Below, piece after piece: positions 16,518-26,626 of a stretch of 46,370 nucleotides of DNA. The first letter of the stretch is position 1. The number at the start of each line of letters is the position of its first letter. This stretch comes from Parafilimonas sp. (GTDB lineage: Bacteria; Bacteroidota; Bacteroidia; Chitinophagales; Chitinophagaceae): the NCBI GenBank assembly GCA_017856455.1, contig JAFMEZ010000010.1, positions 1 through 46,370 on the forward strand, written 5' to 3'. The notes below the pieces were generated by a model that saw only the letters and a program-made list of their open reading frames with translations, searched no databases and was not told where the DNA came from. The position numbers were made by a program, and so were the translations under genes.

Positions 16518-17570
16518 TCAACAAACGGTTACAGCGTAATTATTTTTCTCGGTGATTTCACCTATAGGCTGTATGAAATTTTCCAATCCTTCATGTTTTA
16601 ATAGTGCAGCAGCCTCTTCATAACTTTCTTTTGCAACCGAAATCAGCAAACCACCGCTGGTTTGAGGATCGGCTAAAATATTTTTATACAAACCAACAGC
16701 TTCGTTGTTTTCAATATGAACCCTCTGTCCATAACTGTCCCAGTTTCTATTTGTTCCACCAGGAACAGAACCCTTTTCAACATACTCAATCAAATCCTTG
16801 CTAATCAATGGAACACTATTAAAATCAATCCTTGCTGAAAGTTCACTTCCATCCGCCATTTCAATTAAATGGCCGAATAACCCAAAGCCAGTAACATCGG
16901 TCATGGCGTGTACGCCATCAATCTCTGATAATAATGCACCAATCTTATTCAGCTTCATCATTTGATTTGCTGCAAGCATTTTATGTTCTTCTTTTAAAAT
17001 ACCCTTTTTCTCAGCTGTTGTCAAAATACCTACACCAATTGCTTTTGTAAGCAATAACAAATCACCCTTTTTTGCTGTATTGTTTTGTTTGAGATTTTTT
17101 ATGTCCACCAAACCATTCACTGCCAATCCGAATATGGGTTCAGGGGAATCAATACTATGCCCACCTGCTAAAGGAATACCCGCTTCAAGACAAATGCTTT
17201 TACTTCCCTCAATTACTCTGGTTGCTACTTTGGGTGGAATGACATTGATGGGCCATCCTAAAATTGCAATTGCCATGATGGGGTTTCCGCCCATTGCATA
17301 CACATCACTTATTGCATTGGCAGACGCAATTCTTCCGAAATTGAATGGATCATCAACAATCGGCATAAAAAAATCTGTTGTTGAGATCAGCGCCTTCCCG
17401 TTTTTTAAATCATATGCAGCTGCATCATCTTTGCTGTGGTTTCCAACAATCAAACGATCGTTGTCTGGCATACTAAAACTTGAATGAAGGATTTCATCCA
17501 AAATTTTTGGTGAAATTTTACATCCACATCCAGCACCATGAGAATATTGCGTGAGTTTAATGTCTTCCAT
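16518..17570 (-). CDS. selD: Selenide, water dikinase SelD
   Basis: Makes selenophosphate from selenide and ATP. The N-terminal catalytic segment YSHGAGCGCKISP supplies Cys15 and Lys18, equivalent to Cys17/Lys20 of the E. coli enzyme. It is thus the cysteine form, and no in-frame TGA is used. Other motifs are STTDFFMPIVDDPFNFG, NAISDVYAMGG and DPQTSGGLL. The length of 350 aa is normal. It follows mnmH by 2 nt on the same strand, so the selenophosphate is likely used for 2-selenouridine in tRNA. selA, selB and selC are not in the window. Confidence 0.95.
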   Translation of the reverse strand: MEDIKLTQYSHGAGCGCKISPKILDEILHSSFSMPDNDRLIVGNHSKDDAAAYDLKNGKALISTTDFFMPIVDDPFNFGRIASANAISDVYAMGGNPIMAIAILGWPINVIPPKVATRVIEGSKSICLEAGIPLAGGHSIDSPEPIFGLAVNGLVDIKNLKQNNTAKKGDLLLLTKAIGVGILTTAEKKGILKEEHKMLAANQMMKLNKIGALLSEIDGVHAMTDVTGFGLFGHLIEMADGSELSARIDFNSVPLISKDLIEYVEKGSVPGGTNRNWDSYGQRVHIENNEAVGLYKNILADPQTSGGLLISVAKESYEEAAALLKHEGLENFIQPIGEITEKNNYAVTVC

Positions 17571-17572
17571 TT

Positions 17573-18616
17573 TTATTTGATTAAAAGTGTTGCGTTCGCG
17601 TCTGCGTCAACTTTTGTAGATGGATACGATATGATTGGCGGTTTAGGATCTTCTCTTTTCTCCAATCCTTTATGATAAAGCTTATCATAGTACTTTAATA
17701 ATATTGAAAAAGCATCTTTAATATTTTTTTCTTCTAAGAACCCTAATGCTGTTTTCGTTTCCAGTCCCCCTAATTTCTTCTGAATTCTCTCCGTTGCTGA
17801 TTTTAATTCTTCTATTGGCAGTTTTCCATAGGTTTCAACCAAATAATCCAATCTTCTTTCAAAGGGGATGTCTAAAAAGTGAACAGGACTATTCCTCATA
17901 TGAATCCAAAAGGATTGCGGAATATTTACCGTTCCAATTCTTTGGCTTTCATCTTCCAGCCATATTTCAGGATTTTTATTTCCTTCAGTATGTATAAATA
18001 TTTCTCTCGCCAATTTGTTTTCAAACATTTCCTGCGTGGGTTGTTTGGGCAATCCAATATTTCCAAAAGCAGAACCTCGGTGACCTGCAAGTCCTTCTAA
18101 ATCTATCACAACCTGATTCAATTTTTTTAATCCATCCAACACAATCGTTTTTCCCGATCCGGTATATCCACCCAATATTTTTAATGATGGTTTTGTTTCA
18201 AGCATTTTCAATACCCAGTTTCGGTATGCTTTATATCCCCCAACAAGTGTATAAACTTTAAAACCATAAAGATCTAAAAGCCATGCTACGCCTGCACTTC
18301 GCATCCCCCCTCTCCAACAGTGCACGAGGATGGTTTTGTTGGATGAATTTGCTTCATTCATTTTTCCCTCAACGAAAAGAATCATTTCTTTCATCTTAGG
18401 ACCAAAAAATTCCAACCCTTTTTTGATGGCTTGCTCTCTTGAATCTTGTTTGTAGATTGTTCCGACTATTTTTCTTTCATCGTTATTAAACAATGGAAGA
18501 TTCCATGCGCCAGGAATATGAGCATGCTCGAATTCAGCTTCGCTCCTTACGTCAATTATCGGAAAGTTTTTTGCATGGGCAACAAATGAATCAACTGAAA
18601 TTTTCTCTACGCCCAT
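17573..18616 (-). CDS. mnmH: tRNA 2-selenouridine synthase MnmH (SelU)
   Basis: Converts 2-thiouridine at the tRNA wobble position to 2-selenouridine through a geranylated intermediate, using selenophosphate. An N-terminal rhodanese domain has its active Cys at residue 100 in VHCWRGGMRSAG. A C-terminal P-loop domain carries GYTGSGKT (150-157). The length of 347 aa is full. It lies 12 nt after rho and 2 nt before selD on the minus strand, so the order rho-mnmH-selD looks like one transcription unit. Confidence 0.95.
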   Translation of the reverse strand: MGVEKISVDSFVAHAKNFPIIDVRSEAEFEHAHIPGAWNLPLFNNDERKIVGTIYKQDSREQAIKKGLEFFGPKMKEMILFVEGKMNEANSSNKTILVHCWRGGMRSAGVAWLLDLYGFKVYTLVGGYKAYRNWVLKMLETKPSLKILGGYTGSGKTIVLDGLKKLNQVVIDLEGLAGHRGSAFGNIGLPKQPTQEMFENKLAREIFIHTEGNKNPEIWLEDESQRIGTVNIPQSFWIHMRNSPVHFLDIPFERRLDYLVETYGKLPIEELKSATERIQKKLGGLETKTALGFLEEKNIKDAFSILLKYYDKLYHKGLEKREDPKPPIISYPSTKVDADANATLLIK

Positions 18617-18628
18617 ATCAAAACATCA

Positions 18629-20194
18629 TCATTTGTTCATGCTGGTGAGGAACTCATAATTGTCCTTTGTTCCTTTCATTTGTTTCAACAACAAAGACAT
18701 TGCTTCTTCGCTGTTCATATCTGCAATATGATTTCTGATGATCCACATGCGTTGTAAAACATCTTTATCCAACAACAAATCTTCTCTTCTTGTTGATGAA
18801 GCTGTAAGATCAATTGCAGGGAATACACGCTTATTCGCCAATCTTCTGTCGAGTGCCAATTCCATATTACCCGTACCCTTGAATTCTTCAAAGATTACTT
18901 CATCCATTTTGCTTCCTGTGTCAATCAATGCTGTGGCAAGTATGGTAAGTGAACCACCGTGTTCAATTTTTCTTGCTGCACCAAAAAATTGTTTTGGCTT
19001 TTGCATCGCATTTGCTTCCACACCACCTGATAATACCTTACCAGATGAAGGCGCAACTGTATTGTGTGCTCGTGCAAGTCGTGTAATAGAATCTAACAAT
19101 ATCACTACATCGTGTCCGCACTCTACCAATCTTTTTGCTTTTTGCAATGCCATGGTAGACACCTTCACGTGTTTTTCTGCGGGTTCATCGAATGTTGAGG
19201 CAAGCACTTCTGCTTTTACACTTCTTTCCATATCTGTTACCTCTTCAGGACGCTCATCGATCAAGACCACCATGAGATAACATTCAGGATGATTGGTTGA
19301 AATTGCATTGGCAACTTCTTTCAACAACATGGTTTTACCAACCTTTGGTTGTGCAACAATCAATCCCCTTTGTCCTTTACCCAACGGAGTGAATAGGTCC
19401 ATCATTCTTGTTGAATAATTATCCTGCTTTGTATAAAGATTGAATTTTTCAAAGGGGAACAATGGCGTCAGGTAATCAAAAGGTACACGATCTCTTACTT
19501 CTTCCGGAAGTCTTCCATTTACGGTATCCACTTTCAGCAGTGCGAAATATTTTTCACCTTCTTTAGGTGGACGAATACTTCCTGTAATTGTATCACCGGT
19601 TTTAATGCCGAAAAGTTTTATTTGAGATGGAGAAACATATACATCATCAGGCGACGATAAATAATTATAGTCACTGCTTCTCAAAAATCCATATCCATCC
19701 GGCATCATTTCCAATACTCCTTCTCCTTCAATTATTCCATCGAACTCTACAGTAAATGCAGGCTCTTTTTTGATAAACAATTGTTTTGATGCGCTGTTGT
19801 CCTCTCCGGTTTGCGCTTCTTGTGGCGCCTGTTCGTTGCTTTCTTTCTTTTCTTCCTCTTGCTCTTCTTTCTTGTCTACTCCAACTTCTTTTTGAATAGT
19901 TGGCCTACCTCTTTTTTGTGGCTTTTTTTCACCGCCATTTTCAGGATCATTTTCAACAATAGCTTCCTCTGTTGAATTGCCTGTTGTAGTTTTTACAATT
20001 CTTTTCTTTTTGGCAGATTTATCATCTTTTGCATCTCCACCCTTAACTGCGCTGTTTAACACAGCCTGCTTGTCGAGTATTTTATAAATCAGTTCCTGTT
20101 TGTCGAGTTTTTTTGCTCCGGTAATCTTGAGTTGTTCTGCGATGTCCAATAATTCTGGAACAAGCATGTCATTCAGCTGTAAAATGTCGTACAT
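18629..20194 (-). CDS. rho: Transcription termination factor Rho
   Basis: Hexameric RNA helicase that ends transcription. Order: a Rho_N domain (1-45); a low-complexity charged insertion (about 51-138) rich in Lys, Glu and Asp and carrying KRGRP (94-98), an AT-hook-like core; the RNA-binding cold-shock domain (about 148-225, with [13 protein letters not shown]); then the ATPase domain with Walker A AQPKVGKT (281-288), [14 protein letters not shown] and the Q-loop region. The length of 521 aa exceeds the 419 aa of E. coli Rho because of the insertion, a Bacteroidota trait. It is divergent from asnS and leads mnmH-selD. Confidence 0.96.
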   Translation of the reverse strand: MYDILQLNDMLVPELLDIAEQLKITGAKKLDKQELIYKILDKQAVLNSAVKGGDAKDDKSAKKKRIVKTTTGNSTEEAIVENDPENGGEKKPQKRGRPTIQKEVGVDKKEEQEEEKKESNEQAPQEAQTGEDNSASKQLFIKKEPAFTVEFDGIIEGEGVLEMMPDGYGFLRSSDYNYLSSPDDVYVSPSQIKLFGIKTGDTITGSIRPPKEGEKYFALLKVDTVNGRLPEEVRDRVPFDYLTPLFPFEKFNLYTKQDNYSTRMMDLFTPLGKGQRGLIVAQPKVGKTMLLKEVANAISTNHPECYLMVVLIDERPEEVTDMERSVKAEVLASTFDEPAEKHVKVSTMALQKAKRLVECGHDVVILLDSITRLARAHNTVAPSSGKVLSGGVEANAMQKPKQFFGAARKIEHGGSLTILATALIDTGSKMDEVIFEEFKGTGNMELALDRRLANKRVFPAIDLTASSTRREDLLLDKDVLQRMWIIRNHIADMNSEEAMSLLLKQMKGTKDNYEFLTSMNK

Positions 20195-20383
20195 ATGTTT
20201 TATTTGATAATAGACCCGTAGGGTTTGATATGCGAAGGATAAATTATGGTGGAAAAGAAAGAGGCTGTGTAGCTAAAAGGCCCCTTTGCAAGTGCAATGT
20301 TACGTCTTTTTTGGAAACCCAAAAAAAATTTACCTCATGTGGGCGGGCCTCATTTTGTACCTTCGCAAGCGAAAAATTGGCTT

Positions 20384-21820
20384 ATGTTCAACAAAAGAAT
20401 CAAAATCAAGGAAATTTTGCTGCAATCACCCGGACAAAAGGGGGTTGTTGTAATGGGGTGGGTAAGAACATTCAGGAACAATCAGTTCATTGCATTGAAC
20501 GATGGTTCTACCAATTTAAACCTGCAGGTAGTTTTGGAACTGGGGAAGTTTGACGAAAACACACTTAAAAGAATTACCACAAGTGCTGCCTTAAAAATAA
20601 CAGGAGAATTGGTTGCTTCTCAGGGAAAGGGACAGGCCGTTGAACTGATTGCAACCGAACTTGAGGTGTTGGGCGATTCGGATGCTTCAGCATATCCTCT
20701 TCAACCCAAAAAGCATAGTTTGGAATTCCTAAGAGAAATTGCTCACTTAAGGTTCAGAACAAACACGTTTGGTGCTGTTTTTCGCGTAAGACATTCATTA
20801 GCTTTTGCTATTCATAAATTTTTTCACGAGAAAGGATTTCTTTATTTGCATACTCCGATTGTTACTGCCAGTGATGCTGAAGGTGCAGGAGAAATGTTTC
20901 GTGTAACAACACTTCCGTTTGACAATCCACCTAGAAACGAAAAAGGTGAAATTGATTTCAAAGAAGATTTTTTTGGAAGAAGTACCAATCTTACAGTAAG
21001 TGGACAATTAGAGGGAGAGCTTGGTGCCACTGCATTTGGTGAGATTTACACTTTCGGTCCAACCTTTCGCGCTGAGAACTCAAACACTACAAGACACCTT
21101 GCAGAATTTTGGATGATAGAACCTGAAATGGCATTTCATGATTTGGAAGACAACATGAATCTTGCTGAATCATTCATCAAATACATCATTCAATTTGCAA
21201 TGGACAATAACATGGATGATTTGCAATTTCTTGATCAGCGTCTTGCTGAAGAAGAAAAACAACTTCCAACTGACAAGAGAAGTCCAATGGGACTCCTTGA
21301 AAAATTGCGCTTTGTATTGGACAATGATTTTGAGCGCATCACTTATACAGAAGCTATTGATATTTTATTGAATTCTCCAGCTTATAAAAAGAAAAAGTTT
21401 CAATATGATGTGAAGTGGGGAATTGATATGCAAAGTGAACATGAGCGCTATCTTGTTGAAAAGCATTTTAAGAAACCAGTAATTGTTAGCAATTATCCAA
21501 AAGACATCAAGGCTTTCTACATGCGTCAAAATGATGATGGAAAGACGGTTGCTGCGATGGATATCCTCGCTCCTGGTATTGGTGAAATTGTGGGTGGATC
21601 TCAAAGAGAAGAGCGACTAGATCGACTTACTCAACGCATGAAGGATATGCATATTTCAGAGGAAGAGCTTTGGTGGTATCTAGACACCAGACGCTTTGGA
21701 ACGGTTCCCCATGCTGGATTTGGACTCGGTTTTGAGAGAATGGTTTTGTTTGTTACTGGTATGACCAATATCAGAGACGTTATTGCATTTCCGAGAACGC
21801 CAAAGAGTGCTGAATTCTAA
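20384..21820 (+). CDS. asnS: Asparagine--tRNA ligase
   Basis: Class II aminoacyl-tRNA synthetase that charges tRNA-Asn. An N-terminal OB-fold anticodon-binding domain ([18 protein letters not shown]) is followed by the catalytic domain, with motif 2 [17 protein letters not shown] and motif 3 [13 protein letters not shown] use ATG 20384 ([14 protein letters not shown]; 478 aa), not the in-frame ATG at 20297, which would add 29 residues unlike the family and overlap the -7-like TACCTTCG at 20358-20365. Its stop overlaps that of the convergent universal stress gene. The 189-bp gap to rho holds no recognisable gene. Confidence 0.95.
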   Translation: MFNKRIKIKEILLQSPGQKGVVVMGWVRTFRNNQFIALNDGSTNLNLQVVLELGKFDENTLKRITTSAALKITGELVASQGKGQAVELIATELEVLGDSDASAYPLQPKKHSLEFLREIAHLRFRTNTFGAVFRVRHSLAFAIHKFFHEKGFLYLHTPIVTASDAEGAGEMFRVTTLPFDNPPRNEKGEIDFKEDFFGRSTNLTVSGQLEGELGATAFGEIYTFGPTFRAENSNTTRHLAEFWMIEPEMAFHDLEDNMNLAESFIKYIIQFAMDNNMDDLQFLDQRLAEEEKQLPTDKRSPMGLLEKLRFVLDNDFERITYTEAIDILLNSPAYKKKKFQYDVKWGIDMQSEHERYLVEKHFKKPVIVSNYPKDIKAFYMRQNDDGKTVAAMDILAPGIGEIVGGSQREERLDRLTQRMKDMHISEEELWWYLDTRRFGTVPHAGFGLGFERMVLFVTGMTNIRDVIAFPRTPKSAEF

Positions 21821-22662
21821 ACAACTGGTTCTGGAACTGTCTTCCTGATACACATCATCGGGATGCTGGTGTGGTGGATGAGTTCTCTAGTAAAGCTTTT
21901 TTCAAACAAGCCTTCTATAAACCTGTGTTTTTTGGGAAGCGTTATAATCAGGTCGAGATTGTTTTTAACTGCAAATTCATTGATTCCTTCATCCACATCT
22001 TTATTCTCAATAAAATCATAGGTTGGATTAAGTCCGGATAACATTGTATCAAGATTTAATGTTTCTTCCGGCGTATATGTGGTGAAATGTTTTCTTTCAA
22101 AATCAACATTCAATACATGCAATTCAGCATTAAACATGTTAATCAAAGATTTAATCGGACTAACCGATACTGTATCTACAACATTTCTCAAATCCGTTGC
22201 CAGTCCCACTTTCCTTATTGGTTTAAATGTTGCACCAGGCGGGATGATAAAAACAGGCGTATTGATTTTTCCAATCACTGAAAGAGAATTGCTTCCTAAA
22301 AAAAATCTTCCAGCACCCGTAACACCTCTTGTTCCCATTACAACAGCAAAAGGATTCAATGTTTTACAAAGACTATCAACTTCTTCAGCAACATCTCCCA
22401 ACTTACTCTCTGTATATATTTTTATTTTTCCTCCAGTTATCCTTTCAATCTGTTGCTTAATTTCTGCTAGTTTTTCTTCACTGATTTTTCTAAGCTCATC
22501 TACTGAAATGGTTACCATTGGAACTTCGGAGAAACTGATGGGCAATTGGTATACATTCAACAACATCAGACTGCCTTCCATCGCTGAGGCCAAATCCATT
22601 CCATATTTTAGGGCATTATCTGCCAGTGGAGAAAAGTCGGTAGGTACGATGATGAGTTTCAT
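21817..22662 (-). CDS. Universal stress protein, two tandem Usp domains
   Basis: Two UspA-like alpha/beta domains in one 281-aa chain. Domain 1 begins [21 protein letters not shown] and contains an ATP-binding-like loop ([18 protein letters not shown]). Domain 2 (from about 150) begins with [10 protein letters not shown] and lacks an obvious G-x2-G-x9-G loop, suggesting only one nucleotide site. It is cytoplasmic; its role is a general stress or energy response by family analogy. It stands alone, with a stop overlapping asnS by 3 bases. Confidence 0.9.
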   Translation of the reverse strand: MKLIIVPTDFSPLADNALKYGMDLASAMEGSLMLLNVYQLPISFSEVPMVTISVDELRKISEEKLAEIKQQIERITGGKIKIYTESKLGDVAEEVDSLCKTLNPFAVVMGTRGVTGAGRFFLGSNSLSVIGKINTPVFIIPPGATFKPIRKVGLATDLRNVVDTVSVSPIKSLINMFNAELHVLNVDFERKHFTTYTPEETLNLDTMLSGLNPTYDFIENKDVDEGINEFAVKNNLDLIITLPKKHRFIEGLFEKSFTRELIHHTSIPMMCIRKTVPEPVV

Positions 22663-22725
22663 GAGTGTGGTTTTCTCAAACTTAACAGCAGAGAAAATCA
22701 GTACGCATGATGTTGCTCATAATGA

Positions 22726-23772
22726 TCAATGACCTTGATTATGTTTTTCTTTATACGCATCTATTCTTTGCGAAACGTTTTCACGAATATCTACGTAAAA
22801 GAGATTGATATCACCAGCGTGATAGTTTTTGCTTCTATATAAAAAAGAACCTGGAAACTTAGGATGGCTCACCCTTAAAGCATTTCCTTCCACCTGCGCA
22901 TCCTGTGTATGCTGGTATACCTTATTTAGATTGTAAAGGATTGCTCCCTTATGGAAAAGTTTGTCTACCAATTTTTCATCTGAGCTCCAGCTAATTGGGT
23001 TTACCACAGCGATGCTTGTATCAAGTCGACTTACCCAATCGCCCAAATAATCATATCTGTAGGTCCTCCAACTTACAAAGCAACCTGTTTGTTTTGGATC
23101 TGTGCACACTGGGATTGATGTGTATTTATTTTTTTCAACGCGCATGCCAATTACATATGCGCAAACCAATTGATTCATCAGTGGTTTGTTGTCAAAAAAT
23201 TCTTTCAGCAGTTGAGTTGAATGTGTTGTACCCTGACTATGGGAAGCAATAATGATTGGCCTACCGTTATTTTCATGTTGGAGGTAATATTCAAATGCTT
23301 TCTTAATATCATTATAGGCAAGCATAAACGCTTGATATAGTTTTAAGCTGTCTTGCTCTCCGTACATTTTTATATGCGCTTGTCTGTACCTAGGAGCAAA
23401 AATTCTGGCTCTTTCATTAAAAGCAGAAGCCTGGTAAAGGATGGGAGAATAATCCGTTTTGTAGTTGAGGTTAGGATCATCTATATCCGCATTGGGTTTA
23501 CCGTCTGGCATTTCACCAGTATAGGTGGTTGGATGCAGAAAAAAGACATCCACTTCTTTTTCCTTTTCCTGTCCTTTTAATGGCAGTGGAATAGTATCTG
23601 AGGGGTCCCATTTATTTGGATGGGCAGCCCAGTATTCTATTTTGGAATAATCAGGTTCTCCATTGAGGCTTTTAAAAACCTTTTCGCCTGTATAGCTTGA
23701 AATTTTGGGCGAGCAAGCCACTCCGCCCAATAGCATAAAAAGCACCCATTGAATTCCCCTAATCCGATTCAT
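22726..23772 (-). CDS. DUF3089 family lipoprotein, alpha/beta-hydrolase-like
   Basis: Exported protein with a lipobox (LLGGVAC) after the hydrophobic segment IQWVLFMLLGG, so probably anchored in the envelope. The core resembles an alpha/beta hydrolase: a nucleophile elbow-like IIASHSQGTTHS, and a C-terminal YHAGDINLFYVDIREN that may supply the His. VDVFFLHPTTY near the N-terminus is typical of DUF3089. I chose ATG 23772 (348 aa); an ATG at 23793 would lengthen the n-region by seven residues. The reaction is unknown; esterase or lipase activity is inference. It is divergent from the oxygenase gene. Confidence 0.8.
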   Translation of the reverse strand: MNRIRGIQWVLFMLLGGVACSPKISSYTGEKVFKSLNGEPDYSKIEYWAAHPNKWDPSDTIPLPLKGQEKEKEVDVFFLHPTTYTGEMPDGKPNADIDDPNLNYKTDYSPILYQASAFNERARIFAPRYRQAHIKMYGEQDSLKLYQAFMLAYNDIKKAFEYYLQHENNGRPIIIASHSQGTTHSTQLLKEFFDNKPLMNQLVCAYVIGMRVEKNKYTSIPVCTDPKQTGCFVSWRTYRYDYLGDWVSRLDTSIAVVNPISWSSDEKLVDKLFHKGAILYNLNKVYQHTQDAQVEGNALRVSHPKFPGSFLYRSKNYHAGDINLFYVDIRENVSQRIDAYKEKHNQGH

Positions 23773-23829
23773 TTTGTTGAAATTATACATCAAAATTATG
23801 TTTGTTATTTTTACAATACAATCTTTATT

Positions 23830-24774
23830 ATGAATATACCTCTAGTAGATCTATCACTGTATACAAACGGAACCGAAGCACAAAAAGTTCAGTTTTCTCA
23901 AGAACTCGGCAAAGCATTTGAAGACGTTGGATTTGTAGCTGTCAAAAACCATGGAATTGACCAGCAGTTGATTGATAATGTTTATGCAACAGTAAAATCT
24001 TTTTTCGAATTACCCCATGACACAAAAAAGAAGTACGAAATAGCAGGATTGGCCGGACAAAGAGGATATACTTCATTTGGAAAGGAACATGCAAAGGGTA
24101 GCGATGCGCCGGATTTGAAAGAGTTTTTTCAGTACGGACAAACTGTGCCAAAAGGAGAATCTGCTCCGGAGGCCTATCCTGATAATGTTCAAGTGAGTGA
24201 AATTGCTGATTTCAATGAGTTGTTTTTAAATACGTACAGGGCATTCGAAAAATCTGGTGCTGCACTATTAAGTGCAATTGCCAGTTTTTTGGAATTGGGC
24301 AACAATTATTTCAGTGAACACATTCATTTGGGCAATAGTATTTTACGTGCTATTCACTATCCTCCAATAACCGTTGAACCAAAGTCGGCCATCAGGGCAG
24401 AACAACACGAAGACATCAATCTTATTACATTATTGGTTGGTGCATCTGCAGAAGGTTTGGAAATTCTTTCCAAACAAAATGAGTGGTTGCCTATTCAGGC
24501 CGGAGAGGGACAAATTGTTGTGAATGTAGGCGACATGTTGCAACGCTTAACAAATGATCGTTTGAAATCTACTACCCATCGAGTAGTAAATCCTCCTCGC
24601 GAAAAATGGAACACATCTAGGTTTTCACTTCCGTTTTTCCTTCATCCGAAGAGTCAAATGTCTCTTGCCTGTTTGGATTCATGCATCACTCCATCACATC
24701 CTAAACAATACGAAGATTATACCGCTGGTCAGTATCTCGATGAAAGGCTGAAAGAAATTGGATTAAAAAAATAA
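23830..24774 (+). CDS. Isopenicillin N synthase-like 2-oxoglutarate/Fe(II) oxygenase
   Basis: Non-haem iron oxygenase. The N-terminal DIOX_N domain (MNIPLVDLSLY..., GFVAVKNHGI) precedes a jelly-roll core with the Fe ligands H193 and D195 (EQHEDINL) and H250 (STTHRVVNP), and R264 (NTSRFSLPFF) for the 2-oxoacid carboxylate. The length of 314 aa is normal. The start is ATG 23830; an in-frame ATG at 23749 lies inside the divergent gene and is unlikely. The substrate is unknown; bacterial relatives act in diverse primary and secondary metabolism. A chromate transporter gene follows after 3 nt, in the same frame. Confidence 0.87.
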   Translation: MNIPLVDLSLYTNGTEAQKVQFSQELGKAFEDVGFVAVKNHGIDQQLIDNVYATVKSFFELPHDTKKKYEIAGLAGQRGYTSFGKEHAKGSDAPDLKEFFQYGQTVPKGESAPEAYPDNVQVSEIADFNELFLNTYRAFEKSGAALLSAIASFLELGNNYFSEHIHLGNSILRAIHYPPITVEPKSAIRAEQHEDINLITLLVGASAEGLEILSKQNEWLPIQAGEGQIVVNVGDMLQRLTNDRLKSTTHRVVNPPREKWNTSRFSLPFFLHPKSQMSLACLDSCITPSHPKQYEDYTAGQYLDERLKEIGLKK

Positions 24775-24777
24775 CCG

Positions 24778-26031
24778 TTGGTCCTGATTCGCCACATACC
24801 CTTTTTACGTGCAGTTTTCTTCCATAGCATTTCTGCGTTTGGTGGACCGCAAGGCCATTTTGGTATGATGATGAAAACATTTGTAGAAAAAAGGAAAGAT
24901 GTAACCAGCAAAGAGTTGCTTGACATCAATGCTTTTTGTCAGCTGATGCCAGGTGCAACTTCTACACAAACGCTTACATTGATTGGATATAAAAGAGGTG
25001 GAGTGCCCTTGGCAATTTTGACGCTATTGATTTGGATGCTTCCAGCTATTATTATTATGTCTGCGCTTTCTTTTATCGTTAATCAAACAGCTGAAAACAG
25101 GTTACCCATATTTCATTTTATTCAACCTATGGCATTGGGATTTCTTGCATTTGCTTCATTTAAAACTCTGAAGCTTGTTCAAAACAAGTCATCCCAGTTC
25201 ATCCTTCTTTTAAGCGCCGTTGCCACCTATGTTTTTTTTAAAACACCTTGGATTTTTCCCATCATTCTGATTGTAGGTGGAATTGCCGGCGCATTCTTTA
25301 ATGAAAAAAATAATGAACCGGTAAAGTGGAAAGAACGTCCGATTAAATGGTTGCCGATTGTTTTGTTTTCTTTTGTTTTTATTAGTGCAGCATTTGTATC
25401 TGAATCTGCAAGAAAAAATGATTGGAAATATCGTGCTCCTTTCAACCTATTTGAAAACATGTATCGATTTGGAAGTTTTGTTTTCGGTGGAGCGGATGTA
25501 TTGATTCCTGTGATGTATGAACAATATGTAGTGCGACCAGAAACTGAAAGAATAAAATCCAACAATCAAAATGTTATTAAAATCAATCGCGAAGATTTTC
25601 TAACTGGTGCTGGAATGGTGCGTGCAATACCCGGACCAGCATTTTCAATTAGTGCATACATTGGCGGACTTTCTATACCCAATAAAAGTTGGAACTGGCA
25701 ATTGGCGGGCTGTGTAATTGCAAGCATTGGAATTTTTCTGCCCAGTTTTTTATTGTGTATTTTCTTTTATCCCATGTGGGAGAATCTGCACAAGTACAAA
25801 GCAATGGAACGCATGATGCAGGGCATCAATGCAGCAGTAGTTGGTATTATGCTTTCAAGTATTATTTATTTGATTAACGATACCGTTGTTCCTCAAATGA
25901 ATCAACCAATGGTTGATGCCGGACTTTTCTTTTTTGTGATTATTGCAACTTTCTTATCACTCACTTTTACGAAAATTCAAGCCCCATATGTTGCACTTGT
26001 TTGTTTAGTATTGGGGTGGATAGTTGGATAA
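24778..26031 (+). CDS. chrA: Chromate transporter (ChrA/CHR family)
   Basis: Inner-membrane anion transporter of two CHR modules. The first opens with [18 protein letters not shown] and contains [13 protein letters not shown]. The second has [16 protein letters not shown] and the matching [20 protein letters not shown]. About ten membrane segments are visible. The gene must start between 24778 and 24787: the preceding in-frame codon is the upstream stop, the conserved motif begins near residue 14, and the first ATG falls inside that motif. TTG at 24778 is the best candidate, giving 417 aa. Family members export chromate with sulfate competition; actual substrates may differ. Confidence 0.85.
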   Translation: MVLIRHIPFLRAVFFHSISAFGGPQGHFGMMMKTFVEKRKDVTSKELLDINAFCQLMPGATSTQTLTLIGYKRGGVPLAILTLLIWMLPAIIIMSALSFIVNQTAENRLPIFHFIQPMALGFLAFASFKTLKLVQNKSSQFILLLSAVATYVFFKTPWIFPIILIVGGIAGAFFNEKNNEPVKWKERPIKWLPIVLFSFVFISAAFVSESARKNDWKYRAPFNLFENMYRFGSFVFGGADVLIPVMYEQYVVRPETERIKSNNQNVIKINREDFLTGAGMVRAIPGPAFSISAYIGGLSIPNKSWNWQLAGCVIASIGIFLPSFLLCIFFYPMWENLHKYKAMERMMQGINAAVVGIMLSSIIYLINDTVVPQMNQPMVDAGLFFFVIIATFLSLTFTKIQAPYVALVCLVLGWIVG

Positions 26032-26032
26032 A

Positions 26033-26605
26033 CTATCTGTAATAATTTCCTTTTTCAATTTCTTCATTCACTGCATCTGGAACAAGGTATCGAATTGATT
26101 TCCCTTCTTTCAACATTCTTCTGATCAGTGAGGATGAGATATTTAATAATGGAGCTTTCATGTCAATGATCATTGCATCATCTAAATCATCTCTCATTGG
26201 ATAACCCTGACGCTCGTATACATAGAGCGGAAAATTTTTCATGATCAATTCAGCATTTTTCCAACGATCCAGATTATTTAAACTATCCGAACCCATAATA
26301 ATTCCAAACTCATGCTCAGGATATTTTTCCTGTAAATAGGCAAGTGTATTTATGGTATAAGATGGTTTAGGCAAACCAAATTCAATATCAACTGCTCTGA
26401 TTTTTGTTTCACCTTCAAGTGCTTGTTGCACAAGAAACAATCTGTGGTATTCATTGAGCAAACTATGATTTTGTTTGAATGGATTTTGTGGTGAAACGAT
26501 CATCCAAACCTGATCTAATTTTGCATACTGAAGTATATAGTTTGCAATGATCAAATGACCGTTGTGGATTGGGTTAAAGGTGCCGAAATAAAGTCCAATC
26601 TTCAT
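26033..26605 (-). CDS. nadD: Nicotinate-nucleotide adenylyltransferase NadD
   Basis: Transfers AMP from ATP to nicotinate mononucleotide in NAD synthesis. The N-terminal nucleotidyltransferase motif GLYFGTFNPIHNGHL (3-17) and the C-terminal ISSSLIRRML (near 155-164) are diagnostic. The length of 190 aa is standard. It follows feoA by 21 nt on the minus strand, and its stop is 1 nt from that of chrA. It is cytoplasmic and essential in most bacteria. Confidence 0.95.
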   Translation of the reverse strand: MKIGLYFGTFNPIHNGHLIIANYILQYAKLDQVWMIVSPQNPFKQNHSLLNEYHRLFLVQQALEGETKIRAVDIEFGLPKPSYTINTLAYLQEKYPEHEFGIIMGSDSLNNLDRWKNAELIMKNFPLYVYERQGYPMRDDLDDAMIIDMKAPLLNISSSLIRRMLKEGKSIRYLVPDAVNEEIEKGNYYR

Positions 26606-26626
26606 AAATAATTGACAATCAATATA

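Noticed and set aside
18738-19280. 180-codon open frame antisense to rho
   Set aside because: A shadow of the conserved rho ATPase coding sequence, with no homology or promoter.
20276-20288. Short hairpin AAAGG/CCTTT in the asnS leader as a riboswitch or T-box
   Set aside because: The stem is 5 bp only, and no T-box or specifier-loop features are visible.
20230-20553. Plus-strand open frame overlapping the asnS 5' region
   Set aside because: It runs in a different frame from asnS, has no recognisable domain, and its composition follows the real gene's codons.
22079-22732. 217-codon open frame antisense to the universal stress gene
   Set aside because: It covers well-supported Usp domains and looks like a reading-frame artefact.
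24772-24780. Oxygenase-chromate transporter fusion by stop readthrough
   Set aside because: The two proteins are unrelated and each is complete; the shared frame most likely reflects simple tight packing.
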